DNA from: Ailanthus altissimus
Lineage: Eukaryota; Streptophyta; Magnoliopsida; Sapindales; Simaroubaceae
DNA: 64,000 bases
Direction of reading: 5' to 3'
NCBI GenBank assembly: GCA_946807835.1
Contig: OX327696.1
Location: 2,244,501-2,308,500 of the forward strand
The notes under the pieces were generated by a model, which made no database searches, was not told where the DNA came from, and was given only the letters and a program-made list of their open reading frames with translations. Made by a program: the position numbers and the translations under genes. Below, one piece after another: positions 1 through 10,640 of this stretch (position 1 is the first letter of the stretch; each line of letters starts with the position of its first letter).

Positions 1-1435
1 TGAGCCAATCAAGACTTCCAATTAAAAATTTTATTTGTTCAAAATGAGTCACATCATCAAAAATAACCAAAACCTTTCTACGGCTAAGCCTTTTCCATTC
101 AAAATTGAAGCTAATACTGGGAATTCCAGTCTTCATATTTACTTCCTCTAATAATGTAGACAGAAGTTCTCGTCGCAACTGAGCTAATCCGCCACTTTTT
201 TCTGATTCTTCCCTAACATTTTGAATAAAGTAAGAAGCTTCAAAATGACTAGAGATTTTATTGAAAATACCCCCAGCAATGGTTGTCTTGCCAATACCAC
301 CAATACCCCAAATGCCTAAAGTGTAAACATCTTTAAAGCTAGTACTCAATAATGATTCAAGTTCCTTTATGATTGGTTCTACTCCAACCAGCTTGTCCTT
401 ATTATCATTTGGAAACATACCATTCAGTCTCTTCAATATGTCTTTGACAATTTCCTCCACAAGCACAGATTCAGGCCTAATTAAGAAATATGAAACATAA
501 TATCAACTTTGACTGGATCGGAAAAGTGACGAGGACATGTGCATTTAACTCCAAACAGACAATTCAATGAAGAAGTTACTTTCCGAAACTTGACCAAGGA
601 AATAATTCGAGATTTTCCAAGAGTTACCCAAATATAATCGAACAAAATATAATATCTAACGTTACAATGCGACTGCTTATATTTTACAATTATTTTTTAG
701 AATTTGCATAACATATTTGGTAATCAGTCCTAATTACGATAAGTTTATGTAGCTGCAAGGAATTTCCCAACCAGCAATCATTGCATATTACATATTTTCA
801 ATTAAATTCCTAACAGTTCCATAAATACTTATTTTTTTCCATGAAAGGATTTCTCTATATTAAGAAATACTAAAGTACAATTGGAATCATCGAAAAGAAA
901 GTTAGAGATTAATGTAAGAGTGAGAAAATTCTGTGAGAACAAGTTACCTGATGGCATGAGAACTAAAGCCAGATAGATTAGCCGTTTCCCTTAAAGCAAC
1001 CCTCCATCTCTGTAGCTTGTCTAATCTCCGCTTAATTTTTTTTTCAAGCTTGGAAAATGCTTTCCCAAATTTCCCAGTCAGGTTCCTCACGTCCGATGGA
1101 TCTACGTGATAGAAAACTGGAATTACCATCTGTCCATACTTGTTTCTGCATTCGAGGATCTTCACTAGTTCTTTTAGGCACCATTTGGAAGATGCATACC
1201 TTTTCGAGAAAATTATTACCGATATCTTCGATCCTTCAATTGCATCCAAAAGAGATGGTGAAATATCATCTCCCCTGATAAGTTGGTTATCAATGAAAGT
1301 TTCAATTTTTTTCTGACATAGAGCTGCATAAAGATGACTGGTAAAGTTGTCTCGAGTGTCCTTCCCTCTGAAGCTAACAAAAACGTCGTATTTCAAGGGA
1401 GGAATAATCTTGGTGAAGGAAGAAGAAGAAGCCAT
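1..1435 (-). CDS. TIR-NB-ARC-LRR (TNL) disease-resistance gene, 5' part, cut by window edge
   Basis: Predicted intracellular immune receptor. Exon 1 is 948-1435 (ATG at 1433-1435) and encodes a whole TIR domain: start motif YDVFVSFRGKDTR, then a WCLKEL segment holding the catalytic Glu of plant TIR NADases, then FYHVDPSDVR. Intron 477-947 has GT and AG ends and splits an Arg codon (AG/G), giving HAIR-PESVLVEEIV across the junction. Exon 2 (476 down to 1) starts the NB-ARC: a GVEPIIKELESLL linker, P-loop GIWGIGGIGKTT, RNBS-A-like SYFIQNVREESEKSGG, and kinase-2 VLVIFDDV just before the edge. No stop or frameshift is seen in about 320 codons. Most of NB-ARC and all of the LRRs lie outside the window, so intactness is unknown. 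W-box clusters lie upstream. The next sequence upstream on the same strand is the tail of a broken TNL. Confidence 0.93.
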
Positions 1436-2239
1436 TGTGCTTGAATTAATGAGAGCCAGCTTGTATCAGAGATAAAATCCGGACATATTTGATCTCTCTT
1501 ATTTTCTTTTAAGCTACCGGAAACCAATATAATATTTTTATTGTTTATTTATATTATTTTATGCTCATTCCATTTCCAGGAAGATTCCTTAACGACAATT
1601 TTAAAGTTGACTTTGACTTATATGCATTTAAATTTCTATTATGCGAAGGGAAATCTAAAAAGAAATAAAAAAGAGAGTTAGTGCTGACATTATTTATTTA
1701 TTTATTTTGAAAAATATTATTTATTTGACTTGGCATGGCTTTTTTCTAGGACTTTAACACAGCTTTGGTGGGTGAGGCACACAGCCTACCTCCAGCTAGA
1801 CTAATGAGTGCATAATCTCATGTTTATTTAAAAAATATTTACAAGCTTAATTATAATAAGAAGTATTGCTTAGCAACTAGCTTAATTATATATTCGAAAA
1901 TCAGGTTACTTTGGTGTTGACTTGACTTTTAAGAATATTACAAAAGCTATAATAAAAATAGTGAAAATGAATATTACTATTATTTTTCAATTATTTCTTA
2001 TGATTTTATATTTTTACCACTTTCCTCCTGATTCTTTAAATGAGTATGAATGTTCTCATTCTGGGTGCTATTTTACTTTCCTAGAAGTAATCAATTACGT
2101 TTTAAAAAAGGAAATTAAATTTATTAAGAAAATAAAAGATAGTAAAAATACAAAGCTATATGGGAATAACGGTAAAATTCCCCAATTATATATATTTTTA
2201 ATCAAAGTGCAACAACTAGTTGAAATCAACCAAATGAGA
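1436..2239. other. intergenic region upstream of the first TNL
   Basis: AT-rich spacer between the TNL start codon and the 3' end of the upstream TNL remnant. It holds the W-box copies described separately and AT-rich filler. Open frames here are short and without recognisable domains. I see no gene. Confidence 0.6.
1607..1618. promoter_or_regulatory. tandem W-box (TTGACTTTGACT) upstream of TNL
   Basis: Two adjacent TTGACT hexamers 172-183 bp upstream of the TNL start codon. TTGAC[C/T] is the WRKY-factor site and works in either orientation. Further copies lie at 1725-1730 and, as an overlapping pair, at 1917-1927. Five sites in about 320 bp suggest WRKY control, as is common for immune receptors. 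A possible TATA (ATATAAA on minus, about 1547-1553) is too AT-embedded to trust. Confidence 0.45.
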
Positions 2240-2640
2240 TCTATCCAAGATTGATGACATGTGACAGAGGGTACCTCCTGCGATGGGCTTGTAACGTTTG
2301 CTTGGGGGTGGTTCATCTTACTCATCAGAGCTGAAACCTCTACTGGGATCTTTTGTTGAGCTGCCAAAATCTTGGGCATTAATTTAATAAATGGATCTCA
2401 CATTTTCTCACCTCGCAACACTCCATACGTTTACCATGGATAACTTTACGATCAATATCTTCAAGATAGAACTGGAAAATGGGCTCGTTATGCTTCCAAT
2501 GACGTGCAACAATGAGCATACACATCATTTATGCCGCATGGATGCTCCGGTAAGGATTCAAGCCTCTTGAAATAGCTTAAGTTGAGATATTCCAACTCAA
2601 AAAGATGTATGATGCTTGTCGGTAATCTCTCAAAATCGTT
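2240..2640 (-). pseudogene. TNL 3'-end remnant (last LRR plus C-terminal tail)
   Basis: On the minus strand 2640 to about 2460 reads as a terminal LRR with RLPTSIIHLFELEYLNLSY, then RLESLPEHPCGINDVYAH and CTSLEA, the usual end of an LRR block in N-like TNLs. Further down, 2430-2245 reads VRKCEIHLLN and, after a frame change, AQDFGSSTKDPSRGFSSDE then a stop, the stereotyped tail of many dicot TNLs. Stops and at least one frameshift break it, and most of the post-LRR domain is missing. It is oriented like the TNL at 948-1435 and ends about 800 bp upstream of it, so it is the stump of a former tandem copy. 2641-2930 on minus could be more of the same gene but I could not recognise it. Confidence 0.75.
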
Positions 2641-3114
2641 TTTCTGCAGAAATATATGAAAATAGTGATTAAAAATATAATGAAAATAGAATGACTGATT
2701 AATTAAGGTTGATGCAGTAAAATGACAACTTGCTTAAACCTGTAAACCGATGGTAATTATCAGCACTCCCACTTGATTTAAACAAATAGCCCACAGCATG
2801 CTAAGTAAATTAGAAGAAACTATAAGAAACCCAGATTTATCAGCAGTATTATTTGACTCAATAGGCAACAATGCAACAACTCGAGGCATCTTCCTGGAAA
2901 TGGTTGAACTTTTTATAATGAGCATAAAAGCTTATGTTTATTCATGGAACTTCCGTTAATCAACGAAGAGAGATATAATTAGCATAAAAGTTAGAACTTC
3001 CCAGAAGGTTCAAGCACTTAGCCTCATCAAACCCATATATCTAAATTTTCTGATTGGAATCTCTCATCAATTGAAGCGGATTCCTCTTTCTTCTTATTTT
3101 CAGCATCCACCAAT
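2641..3114. other. spacer between opposed TNL remnants
   Basis: AT-rich sequence with a possible splice acceptor (CTGCAG on minus) next to the LRR remnant. No recognised coding similarity. The last 60 bp before 3115 look like the 5' leader of the plus-strand TIR remnant. Confidence 0.4.
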
Positions 3115-4374
3115 ATGATTGCTCAAAGCAAAACACGATCTTTTCTTAGTTTCATAGGTGAGGACACCCGCCACAATATTACTAGCCATCTTTATGCAGC
3201 TTTGTGTCAAAAGAAGACTTAAAACTTTTATTGATGACAAACTTAGAAGAGGAGATGAAATTGCACAAATTTTTTTGGTTGAAAAATTGGTGATTTAACA
3301 CTTTTAGTTGGACAAAAATTGAGATGAATACCAAAGTGAAGAGTTACAAGAAGTTTAGAATGTGTGGGATACATATGGAGAAGTCTAGGAAGTATGGGAC
3401 ACGAAGGGGGAATCGAAACGGGACTCAAAGACGCGAAGGAAGTAAGAAAACAAGGGATAGGTGTACAGGGCTGAGCGCCGCGATGCCAATGGCTGAGCGT
3501 CGCGGTGCCCATAATAGCAACCCAGCGATGCAGCGCTGGGCGCGATTTTGTCCAGTGCCCAGGGACGAGCGCCGCAGCGCCAGATGCGTCAGAAGTCTGT
3601 TTTTCTTCGAGATTTCTAGTTTTGGACTTCCAAAACAAGTGGACTTTTACTCCAACAAAGAATAGAGTTAGTAAACACGAAATACATCCTATATAAACAC
3701 TTGTAAACCCTTAATTTCAGATTAAGCATTAAGAGAGACTCTAAGAGAGGGGAAGAACTGGGTAGACACTAAGTGTTTATGTGCACTAGGGTGGAACCGT
3801 TGTTTGAGTAATCATTGTTCGTGGTAGAGTAAGGGTTCACTAAACGTTTAGATCCTTTTGAGGGTTCTTCATTGGGTTTTCCTTGTAAAATCTCTAGGGA
3901 GTTATAATAAGAGAGGCTAGGATCCTTGGATCCACCGTGGACATAGGCAATTAGCCGAACCACATAAGATTGTATTGTGCTCTTTTGTTTTCTACTTTGG
4001 ATTCTTATTGTATTTGCTTGATTGACAGGTTATTTCGTTGCGCAAGGAGGTTAGGGTTCTAGGCTGAATCTTGAGTTCTTCGCTTCAACATAACCTCGAG
4101 AGGGAGAAAGGCGTTTCCTCCCTCAACACTTCTTAATGCAATTGAACGATCATTGATTCCGATCATTATTTTCTCCGACTACTATGCCTCTTCATCCTGG
4201 TGTCTCGATGAACTTGTAAAGATCCTCAAATGCAAGACCATGAACGAACAGATTGTGATACCAGTTTTCTATTACGTTGATCATTAGATGTACGGAATCA
4301 GACTGGGGTTTTCGGGACTGCATTTTTGGAGCTTAAAGAACGATTCGCTGAGAGGTTAGACAAACTGCAGATGT
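3115..4374 (+). pseudogene. TIR-domain exon of a TNL, interrupted by a solo LTR
   Basis: From about 3115 the plus strand reads a TIR start: FLSFIGEDTRHNITSHLYAA, CQKK, a one-base frameshift, then LKTFIDDKLRRGDEIAQ up to 3267. The domain resumes after the inserted LTR at 4129 with LLNAIERSLIPIIIFSDYYA, then SSSWCLDELVKILKC and IVIPVFYYVD, where a stop replaces Pro. After another shift RFAERLDKLQ ends at about 4374, where a second LTR begins. The catalytic-Glu motif WCLDEL survives. The pieces fit the same order as the TIR exon at 948-1435. It lies on the opposite strand to the neighbouring TNLs, so it arose by inversion or independent insertion. Non-functional. Confidence 0.88.
3276..4128 (+). 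mobile_element. solo copia LTR inserted in the TIR pseudogene
   Basis: An 853-bp block starts TGGTTGAAAAATTGG and ends CCTCAACA. It matches the LTRs at 33690-34518, 35714-36570, 47740-48515 and 49113-49854: same TGTT-AATTGGTG start, GC-rich tract about 200 bp in, a RAGAGGCTAGGATCC then CCACCGT block near the end, and a CAACA end. It sits exactly where the TIR reading frame breaks. The base after it starts CTTCT; the five bases before it are TTTTT, which is the duplicated target if two C changed to T. No internal retroelement sequence remains, so it is a solo LTR left by recombination. Confidence 0.78.
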
Positions 4375-4615
4375 AACACCCTTATTTTTTATTAATTATA
4401 TTAAATTTTATTTTAATTTTTTTCAAAAACAAGTAGGCCTTAATAGATGGAGCCTATAGTACCATTATATATATATATCAAAAAAAATTATTATATATAT
4501 TATTATTTATATATTTTATTTAATCATGTGGGACTTATATTTTAAAAAAGAGTGGATGAAATAAAAAGTTTTTTTTATATTTTTTTAATTTATTTTTTTG
4601 TCTTGGTTTTTTTTT

Positions 4616-4860
4616 GGGGGGGGGGGGTAGTTTCGTAAGGGAAGAGGGGGAGAAAAGTAAAGAAAGGAAAAGAAAAGAAAGAGAGAAGAAGAAGAAGAAA
4701 AAAGGGGAAAAAAATAGAAGAAGAAGAGAAGGAGGAGAAGAAGAAGAAAAAGAAAGGGAAAAAAAAAAGGGAGAGAAAGAAAGAGAAGAAAAAAACATGA
4801 AGGAAAGGAGAGAGAAAATGAGAAAAAGGAGAAGAAGAAAGAAAAAGAATAAAAAATAGA
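4616..4860 (+). repeat. polypurine tract with G-run
   Basis: An 11-12 base G run followed by about 230 bases of almost uninterrupted A/G, mostly GAAGAA and GGAGAAG. Such a tract can adopt triplex (H-DNA) structure. It produces spurious lysine/arginine/glutamate-rich open frames on plus and serine/phenylalanine-rich ones on minus; I treat these as non-coding. Confidence 0.85.
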
Positions 4861-4974
4861 GGAAGGAGAAGAAGATGTTAAATAATTAGGCGAATGATTT
4901 TTTTATTTTTGAATTTGATTAATATATTTATTTTTAATTTTTATATTTGATTAATGTGAGAAATATGTATATAT

Positions 4975-5535
4975 TAGTATGTATGTATGTATGTACATGT
5001 AGGTATGTATATGTTTATGGGTATGTATATGTATATACATGTGTATATGTATTTATACTATATTTATTTTCATATTGTGTATATGTGTAAGTCATGGAAT
5101 AGATATGTATGTATGCATGTATGTATATCTCTATATGTGTATATTATATTTTTATTAGTCATAGAATTGATATTATATACATATGTATATCTCTATGTAT
5201 GTACATGTGTATATCATATTTTATTAGAAATAGAATTGATATATATATATATATGTATGTAGTATATATGAATATATGTATGCATGTGTGTATGTATTTG
5301 ATGGGTATGTATGTATATATATTATATTTGATTAGCTATGGAATTGATATATGTGTATGTATGTGTGTGTGTATATGTGTATATGTATATTATTTTTTAT
5401 TTGCCATTGATATGTATGTATGGATGATTGTATGTGCATGTATATACATATGTATATTGACCATGAAATTGATATGTGTGTATGTATATTTCTTGTATTG
5501 GACATAGAACTAATATGTATGTATATATAGATGTA
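4975..5535. repeat. degenerate (TATG)n / (TATATG)n simple repeat
   Basis: About 560 bp of imperfect ATGTATGT, ATATATGT and GTGTATGT runs inside the long LTR. The segment ATTGATATGTATGTAT recurs several times, so the tract seems to have grown by slippage and by duplication of 80-100 bp blocks. Open frames of Met/Tyr/Cys/Val here are by-products. Confidence 0.8.
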
Positions 5536-6856
5536 TGAAATTTTATTGAAGGTTTTCTCTTTACAATTATTTATAGTAGTTTTGACTTATGAGTAATTGT
5601 AATTTGTTGGAATAAAGTTTTAAATAGAAATATTAAATTACTAATATAGGAGACTTAATAATATTTATGATGAATATATAATAAAATTAGTTTGTTGTTG
5701 TGTGTCTATTTTATTAGTTGACATTAGATGGAATTTATGAGTATTTATATGTAGTTAATAATTAAAAAAATATTTATGCAATTGGTGAGCGTGTATATAT
5801 ACATATGGTTAAAAACAATAAGAATTAAGAGTGTGAATGGTGAGTGAATACCATATAAATATATAAGTTATGTTTTTTTTAGTACAACAGTTAATTTCAT
5901 TGTTTAATTTCACAAGTATTGTCCTTATTTATTTCATAATTTAATCTAAATAAATAGATGTTGTGATTAATTAATTATGCTTTTAGAATATGTCATGGCA
6001 TGTTCATGATTATGTACATTGAAACATTTCTATGATCAATATAATGTATGTACATAGATATTGTTTAGAATTTATTATAAACTATTTTATAATTATGTTA
6101 AATGTAGAGATTTTATAATTAAGAAATTTATGATTCATGGTAGTATATAGTATTACAAATATGCTTAAATAATTTATGTGATTAAAGTGTAAAGTATAAA
6201 GTATGAGATATGATATAAAGAAATGCTATAAGTTTATGTATTGTATAAAAGAAATGATTTTGAAACTATTAGACTATACCATTTCCCTTCAGATATAGAT
6301 ATGACATTCAGGCCTTTGGGGCCCGTCTGTACACACACAAACGTTTTGGGCCGTGTGTATAGGCGTTTTATTTTTTAGGAGCCAATTTGCTCTGCGCATG
6401 CGTAAGACGAGGATATATGATGAGATAAAAAAAAGAGTACGTCTAATGCTCTGCCCGAGAAGTATTCTGGGTACGACAAGATTTTTCCATGAGTACTAGT
6501 TTGGTGTAATTTTTAGTATAAATATAATACGTGATATTTTTATATCATTTATATGTTTTATCATGCTCAGTTAAAAAAAGATATTGATACTTTAGCAAAG
6601 ATTTGATGATTATTAAATATACAGTTTTAAGATTATTTTATATTATAAGTTTTAAGGCAACTTATGATATTTGTATATGTCTACATTTTATTTATCGCGT
6701 AAATTTTTTTTAAATATTATTTTTAAGGTACGTTTTTTTATAAATGGATAGTTTTATCAATTAAAAAAAAGCGCATATATGTAATTATCTTTTTATCACT
6801 CATTAAGTCATTTGACTCATCCATTGTTTTAAAAAATTTTCCTCCCTAAGTATTAC

Positions 6857-7320
6857 AGAATTCATGGAGTCTTGTTGAGCCGTGTGACGCTTGTTACATA
6901 CATCCATAAGTATTAGTACATTTATGAGACATCTAGTGAAGTCATTTAAAAGTATAATTGTTTATTTTCATTTCTAATTTTTTAATTACCTTTGCCTAGT
7001 GAGTTTTAAAGAACCAAGTATATAGCTAACAGTTCAAGGTCACAAATTCGTCCCAACACAAAGGTTGGGTTGGGGCGGGTCATTTCAATAGAGATGAAGG
7101 ATTGCTTTGAAGAAAATCGTCAATCTAGCTGACTTTGATTCTGGTGTCATTAGGTAACGGTTGGAAGATTAATACATTTTCAAGATAAGTTTAGAAAAAT
7201 ATGCAATTATTTATGATGTGTAGAAAATTTGTCGTAAGTTAAAATGTACAAAATCTAGAATTTTTAAAAATTATATAGTAAGTCAAAAATATCTTAGATA
7301 TTTTGTAATAAGTCAAAATT
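6857..7320. other. unassigned AT-rich spacer
   Basis: No domain, RNA or repeat recognised. A short GC-richer piece at 7040-7085 is isolated. Could be diverged retroelement sequence between two LTRs. Confidence 0.3.
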
Positions 7321-8160
7321 TGTAGGAGGGTTATATGAGATATTTGAGATGTGTAAGGAGGTGGATGAAAATATAAATAGGGGTGTAAGTGTTGAATGTG
7401 AGAATTGAGTGAAAACCTAACAATTACATCAAATGTAAGAGTTCCATTCTATATTCTCCTCTACATGTCAACCAAATATCATGATTATCCCTGAAATATA
7501 AGTTTTATCATAAATATCCTCTTGATCAAATAATCAATCATTTTACTCCATAACCAAAGTTGTCCAACAGTGATAACACACCCCATAAATTCTTTTCAAT
7601 TGTATCTAAAGCAAGTAGTTCATGTGGTAGAATAGTAGTCAAAGTGTTGTTCATATGATTATTATTCATAAAGGTATTGTTCATATATATGATACCATTA
7701 TTCTCATAGTATTAGAGTTAAAATTACTATCAATGGTATCAAAGTTATCAAATTTTCAAACATGGTATCAGAGCCTAATTTCACTATAATTGGGCGTAAA
7801 ATTCATCATGTCCGGTAGAGGCTCAAATAAATCATCATATTCAAGCTTCAAGCCCCATTGTTTTTGGAAAAATTATGACTTTTGGAGCATCAAAATGAAG
7901 ATATATTTTTTATCCCAATGCTTATGAGACATAGATATTAATAGAGTTGTTATTCTATATAGTACATCTGCTTTGTTTGAAGAATAGAAGAAACAATTAA
8001 TAGAGCTAACACATAATGATACTGAAGCACTCTTCATTATCCGGCAAACGGTGGATGATGCTATTTTTTCAAGAATTTCTATAGTTGTTACAACAAAGAA
8101 AGCTTGAAATATCTTGGAGGAAGATTTTGAAAATACAAAAGGAGGAGAAAATTAAAAAAA
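7321..8160 (+). mobile_element. Ty1/copia fragment: LTR end, PBS and gag start
   Basis: TGGTATCAGAGC at 7763-7774 is the initiator-tRNA-Met primer-binding site of copia elements, directly after a CA end (7761-7762) that closes an LTR starting somewhere after about 7320. Gag follows from about 7809: MSGRGSNKSSYSSFKPHCFW, NYDFWSIKMKIYFLSQ, then ALFIIRQTVDDAIFSRI and NILEEDFENTKGG, the usual copia gag (UBN2/DUF4219) pattern. Several stops break it. After about 8160 the similarity stops and an opposite-strand gypsy gag begins, so the rest of pol is lost. Confidence 0.8.
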
Positions 8161-8344
8161 AGTAAAAGAAAATTTTATTCACCACGAGGAATAAAAACAA
8201 TTACAAAACAAATAGTAATAACATCAACCATGTTGATATAGATCTTGATGGCAATGATATCAACTAACTCTTGGCTCTATTCCTTAAAGAAAAGGAGAAT
8301 AATCTCAATCTGATAGTATCATTGGAGACTCTGTTGTACTCAAA

Positions 8345-8870
8345 GGTATCACATATTTTTATGAAAATTATAATATGCATGCTAGAATTGTCATTGGGGG
8401 CTCCGCTGAACTGTACAGTCTCTTTTAGCATTTGAATAGTATTCGGCTTGATCTTAAAGTTGTTGGCAATGATAGGTGGTCACCGAATACTAAATTGCAC
8501 ACCATCGGTAGTTAGGCTAACATATTCCATTAACACTCTTTGTGGTATCATGGGCTCAAACACAAGGTTATAGATGTAATTGTTATTTCCTCCCATGTTT
8601 AAAGATTGCTAGCGTTGTTTATATCGAAGTCTATGCAATGTTCTTTCAATCTTAGGATAAAAAAAAAATCATGTCAGTACTCTTCCCCCTTCGCATGAAC
8701 TGTTAAAATATAATATAAAAAAATTAAAGTAAGAAGAAGAAAATAAACTAAAACAAAAATAAGAAGAATAAAAATTAAAAGTAAAATCTAAATTAAAAGC
8801 AAATGGCTTGATATTAGTATTTATCTAAGAATAGAAAGAAATAATCCCCGGCAATGACGACAAAAATTTG
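8345..8870 (-). mobile_element. Ty3/gypsy (Athila/Tat-like) PBS and gag start
   Basis: On minus, 8866-8843 reads TTTTTGTCGTCATTGCCGGG, a decayed form of the TGGCGCCGTTGCCGGGGA site (tRNA-Asp) typical of Athila/Tat-type gypsy elements. Downstream on the same strand, 8560-8350 reads PPIIANNFKIKPNTIQMLKE and VQFSGAPNDNS, matching the IQANNFEIKP...VQFGGLPNEDP start of plant gypsy gag. Frame breaks are present. The LTR belonging to it lies at higher coordinates (up to about 11.2 kb) and carries a nested LTR. Confidence 0.72.
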
Positions 8871-8935
8871 ATTGTGTGCAATAATAGTTAAATGCAAATG
8901 CACGCTATCGTATTAAGTTATGACAGGACCTGACC

Positions 8936-10640
8936 CAGGCCTTCATTGGAAGTCAAGGTAGATCCTGCGATAACATGAGACTAACATACTCTTCACTCAT
9001 TACATCTAATACAATGAGGCTACATGCCTTAATAAAAATGCACACGTGTACATAAATATACAAAACATAATAACTCATGCAATTATACGTGTCTTGAGCC
9101 AACCTCAAAATGTGAAGACTATATCTCATCGCATAAGTCCCTTCGAAAACCTGGGAAAAATAGAAAAAATAGTGAACTTGTAACTCAATGAGTTAACCTA
9201 ATATGAAAATATTATATAATTTATATATACTATAAATAATAATTTCTTAATAATAATTTAATAATAATATATGTAATATGCATGTATAAATCTGTAATAT
9301 AAAATAATTATGAAACTGCATACTGAGTAATTAATAAATTTGTACTTAAAACACGAGCTGTCATAAAATTTGTGCTAAAACTGAAAATCATAAAATAATA
9401 CTAAAAATATAAAAATGTAGAAGGTTAAACTGTCATAAAATACGTTCTGAAGCTGAATATAAATAACAAAGCTCTAGGATCATGTATTATATACATACAG
9501 AAAATCACACTAAATTTATATTCGAAGAAAAACTGATTTATCCTAGGAGAATAATTCGCACACAGGTAGAGCGGGGGATCTGAGCTAGTCTAACTTGGCA
9601 GAATGCTGTATCGCTTGGATAGAGCAAACTAAATTGATCTAATGCATGTACAAAGCAACTACACTAAATGGGAGAGTACGTAAATGATGGTTCAAAAATT
9701 ACTATTATATAATACTATAGAAGCATAATTATTCTAAAGTAAATATCTTTGTATTGAATATAATTATAAATTATACTTTAAACAAGTCTAAAACATTTCT
9801 GAATATATTAATTAGCATAAATATTTATCTATTTAAAATAAATCATAAATAAATCTAATAAAGTGTAATTAAATCATAAACTGCTATATTAAAAATATAT
9901 AAAATATATATAATTATCTACTCACAAAATTGCGCTAATCCTGAACTAGATCTGGATCTTAATATAATCCCTAAATTATAAGATAACAAAATATGTTATT
10001 AGTATTGACATGTATCATAAAAACTGAAATACAAATATTCTAACATCGTAAAACTGTTACCCACTGAATCACTACGTGTAAATTTAGCTATCCAAACTTA
10101 TTTTCTGTATTTTTATTTTTATTTTTTTCATCTCTCAATCTTCCTTTCTTATTTTTTTTGTTTTCTTTTTTTTTTCTCCCTCATCTCTCAACTTCTTCTT
10201 TTTCTCTTATTTTCCTTTTTTACTCTTATTTTATTTTTCTTCTAACTTCTCTTCTTCTTTCTTTTTTTTTCCTTCTCTCAATTTTCCATAATTTTTTTCT
10301 TTCTTTTCCTTTCTCTCAATTAGCTTCTGTTTTCTCTCAGTTTCAAATGTGAAAAAGAAGCAAATTTGCTTCCTTTTATACATTAGTCGCCCAGGCCATC
10401 AATCATAAAGTTGTTATAATTTAAAATTCTTTTTTTCTTAATAATTAAGTATTTCATTTCCTTTGCACAATGCCATCATGCACACGTATAATCCCTAAAG
10501 CCCACGTGTTAATCTCTTCCCAGCAAATTTATCCACCAAAATTTTATTATTTTATTACCTAAATTGCCACTCATCTCTTAAAATAATGTTGTTATAGTCT
10601 CTTCTTGCCACTTAAACTTAATGCATTCAATTCATAAGGC
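8936..10640 (-). mobile_element. second LTR nested in the gypsy LTR, with promoter
   Basis: The minus strand ends GGCCTGGGTCAGGTCCTGTCA at 8936, a typical LTR terminus, within about 70 bp of the Athila-like PBS. Reading from the other end (about 10640), a TATA box (GTATAAAAGG, about 10374-10383 plus coordinates) is followed by a purine-rich transcript start (CTGAGAGAAAACAGAAGC). The pyrimidine-rich plus strand at 10110-10340 is the complement of this. Similar organisation to the LTR at 4374-6856 but inverted; whether they are one family needs alignment. The high-coordinate end is approximate. Confidence 0.5.

Larger units (their letters stand above)
4374..6856 (+). mobile_element. large gypsy-type LTR, probably solo
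   Basis: Starts TGTAACACCC, a common start of plant Ty3/gypsy LTRs, and ends TATTACA, giving a short TGTAA/TTACA inverted terminus. About 240 bp in is a pure purine tract, followed by a TATG-rich simple-sequence region and, near 6290-6480, a higher-GC segment (GGGGCCCGTCTGT, GCTCTGCCCGAG) typical of the R-U5 part of long LTRs. No coding sequence is visible. It abuts the last readable base of the TIR pseudogene. A clean 5-bp target duplication was not found, so the ends are approximate. Confidence 0.5.

Noticed and set aside
3243..3696. Overlapping 63-131 codon frames on both strands
   Set aside because: They lie inside the solo LTR and owe their openness to the GC-rich module.
4535..4859. 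Lys/Arg/Glu-rich (plus) and Ser/Phe-rich (minus) open frames
   Set aside because: Pure purine tract; no start context, domain or codon bias.
4987..5507. Met/Tyr/Cys-rich open frames
   Set aside because: TATG simple repeat read in frame.
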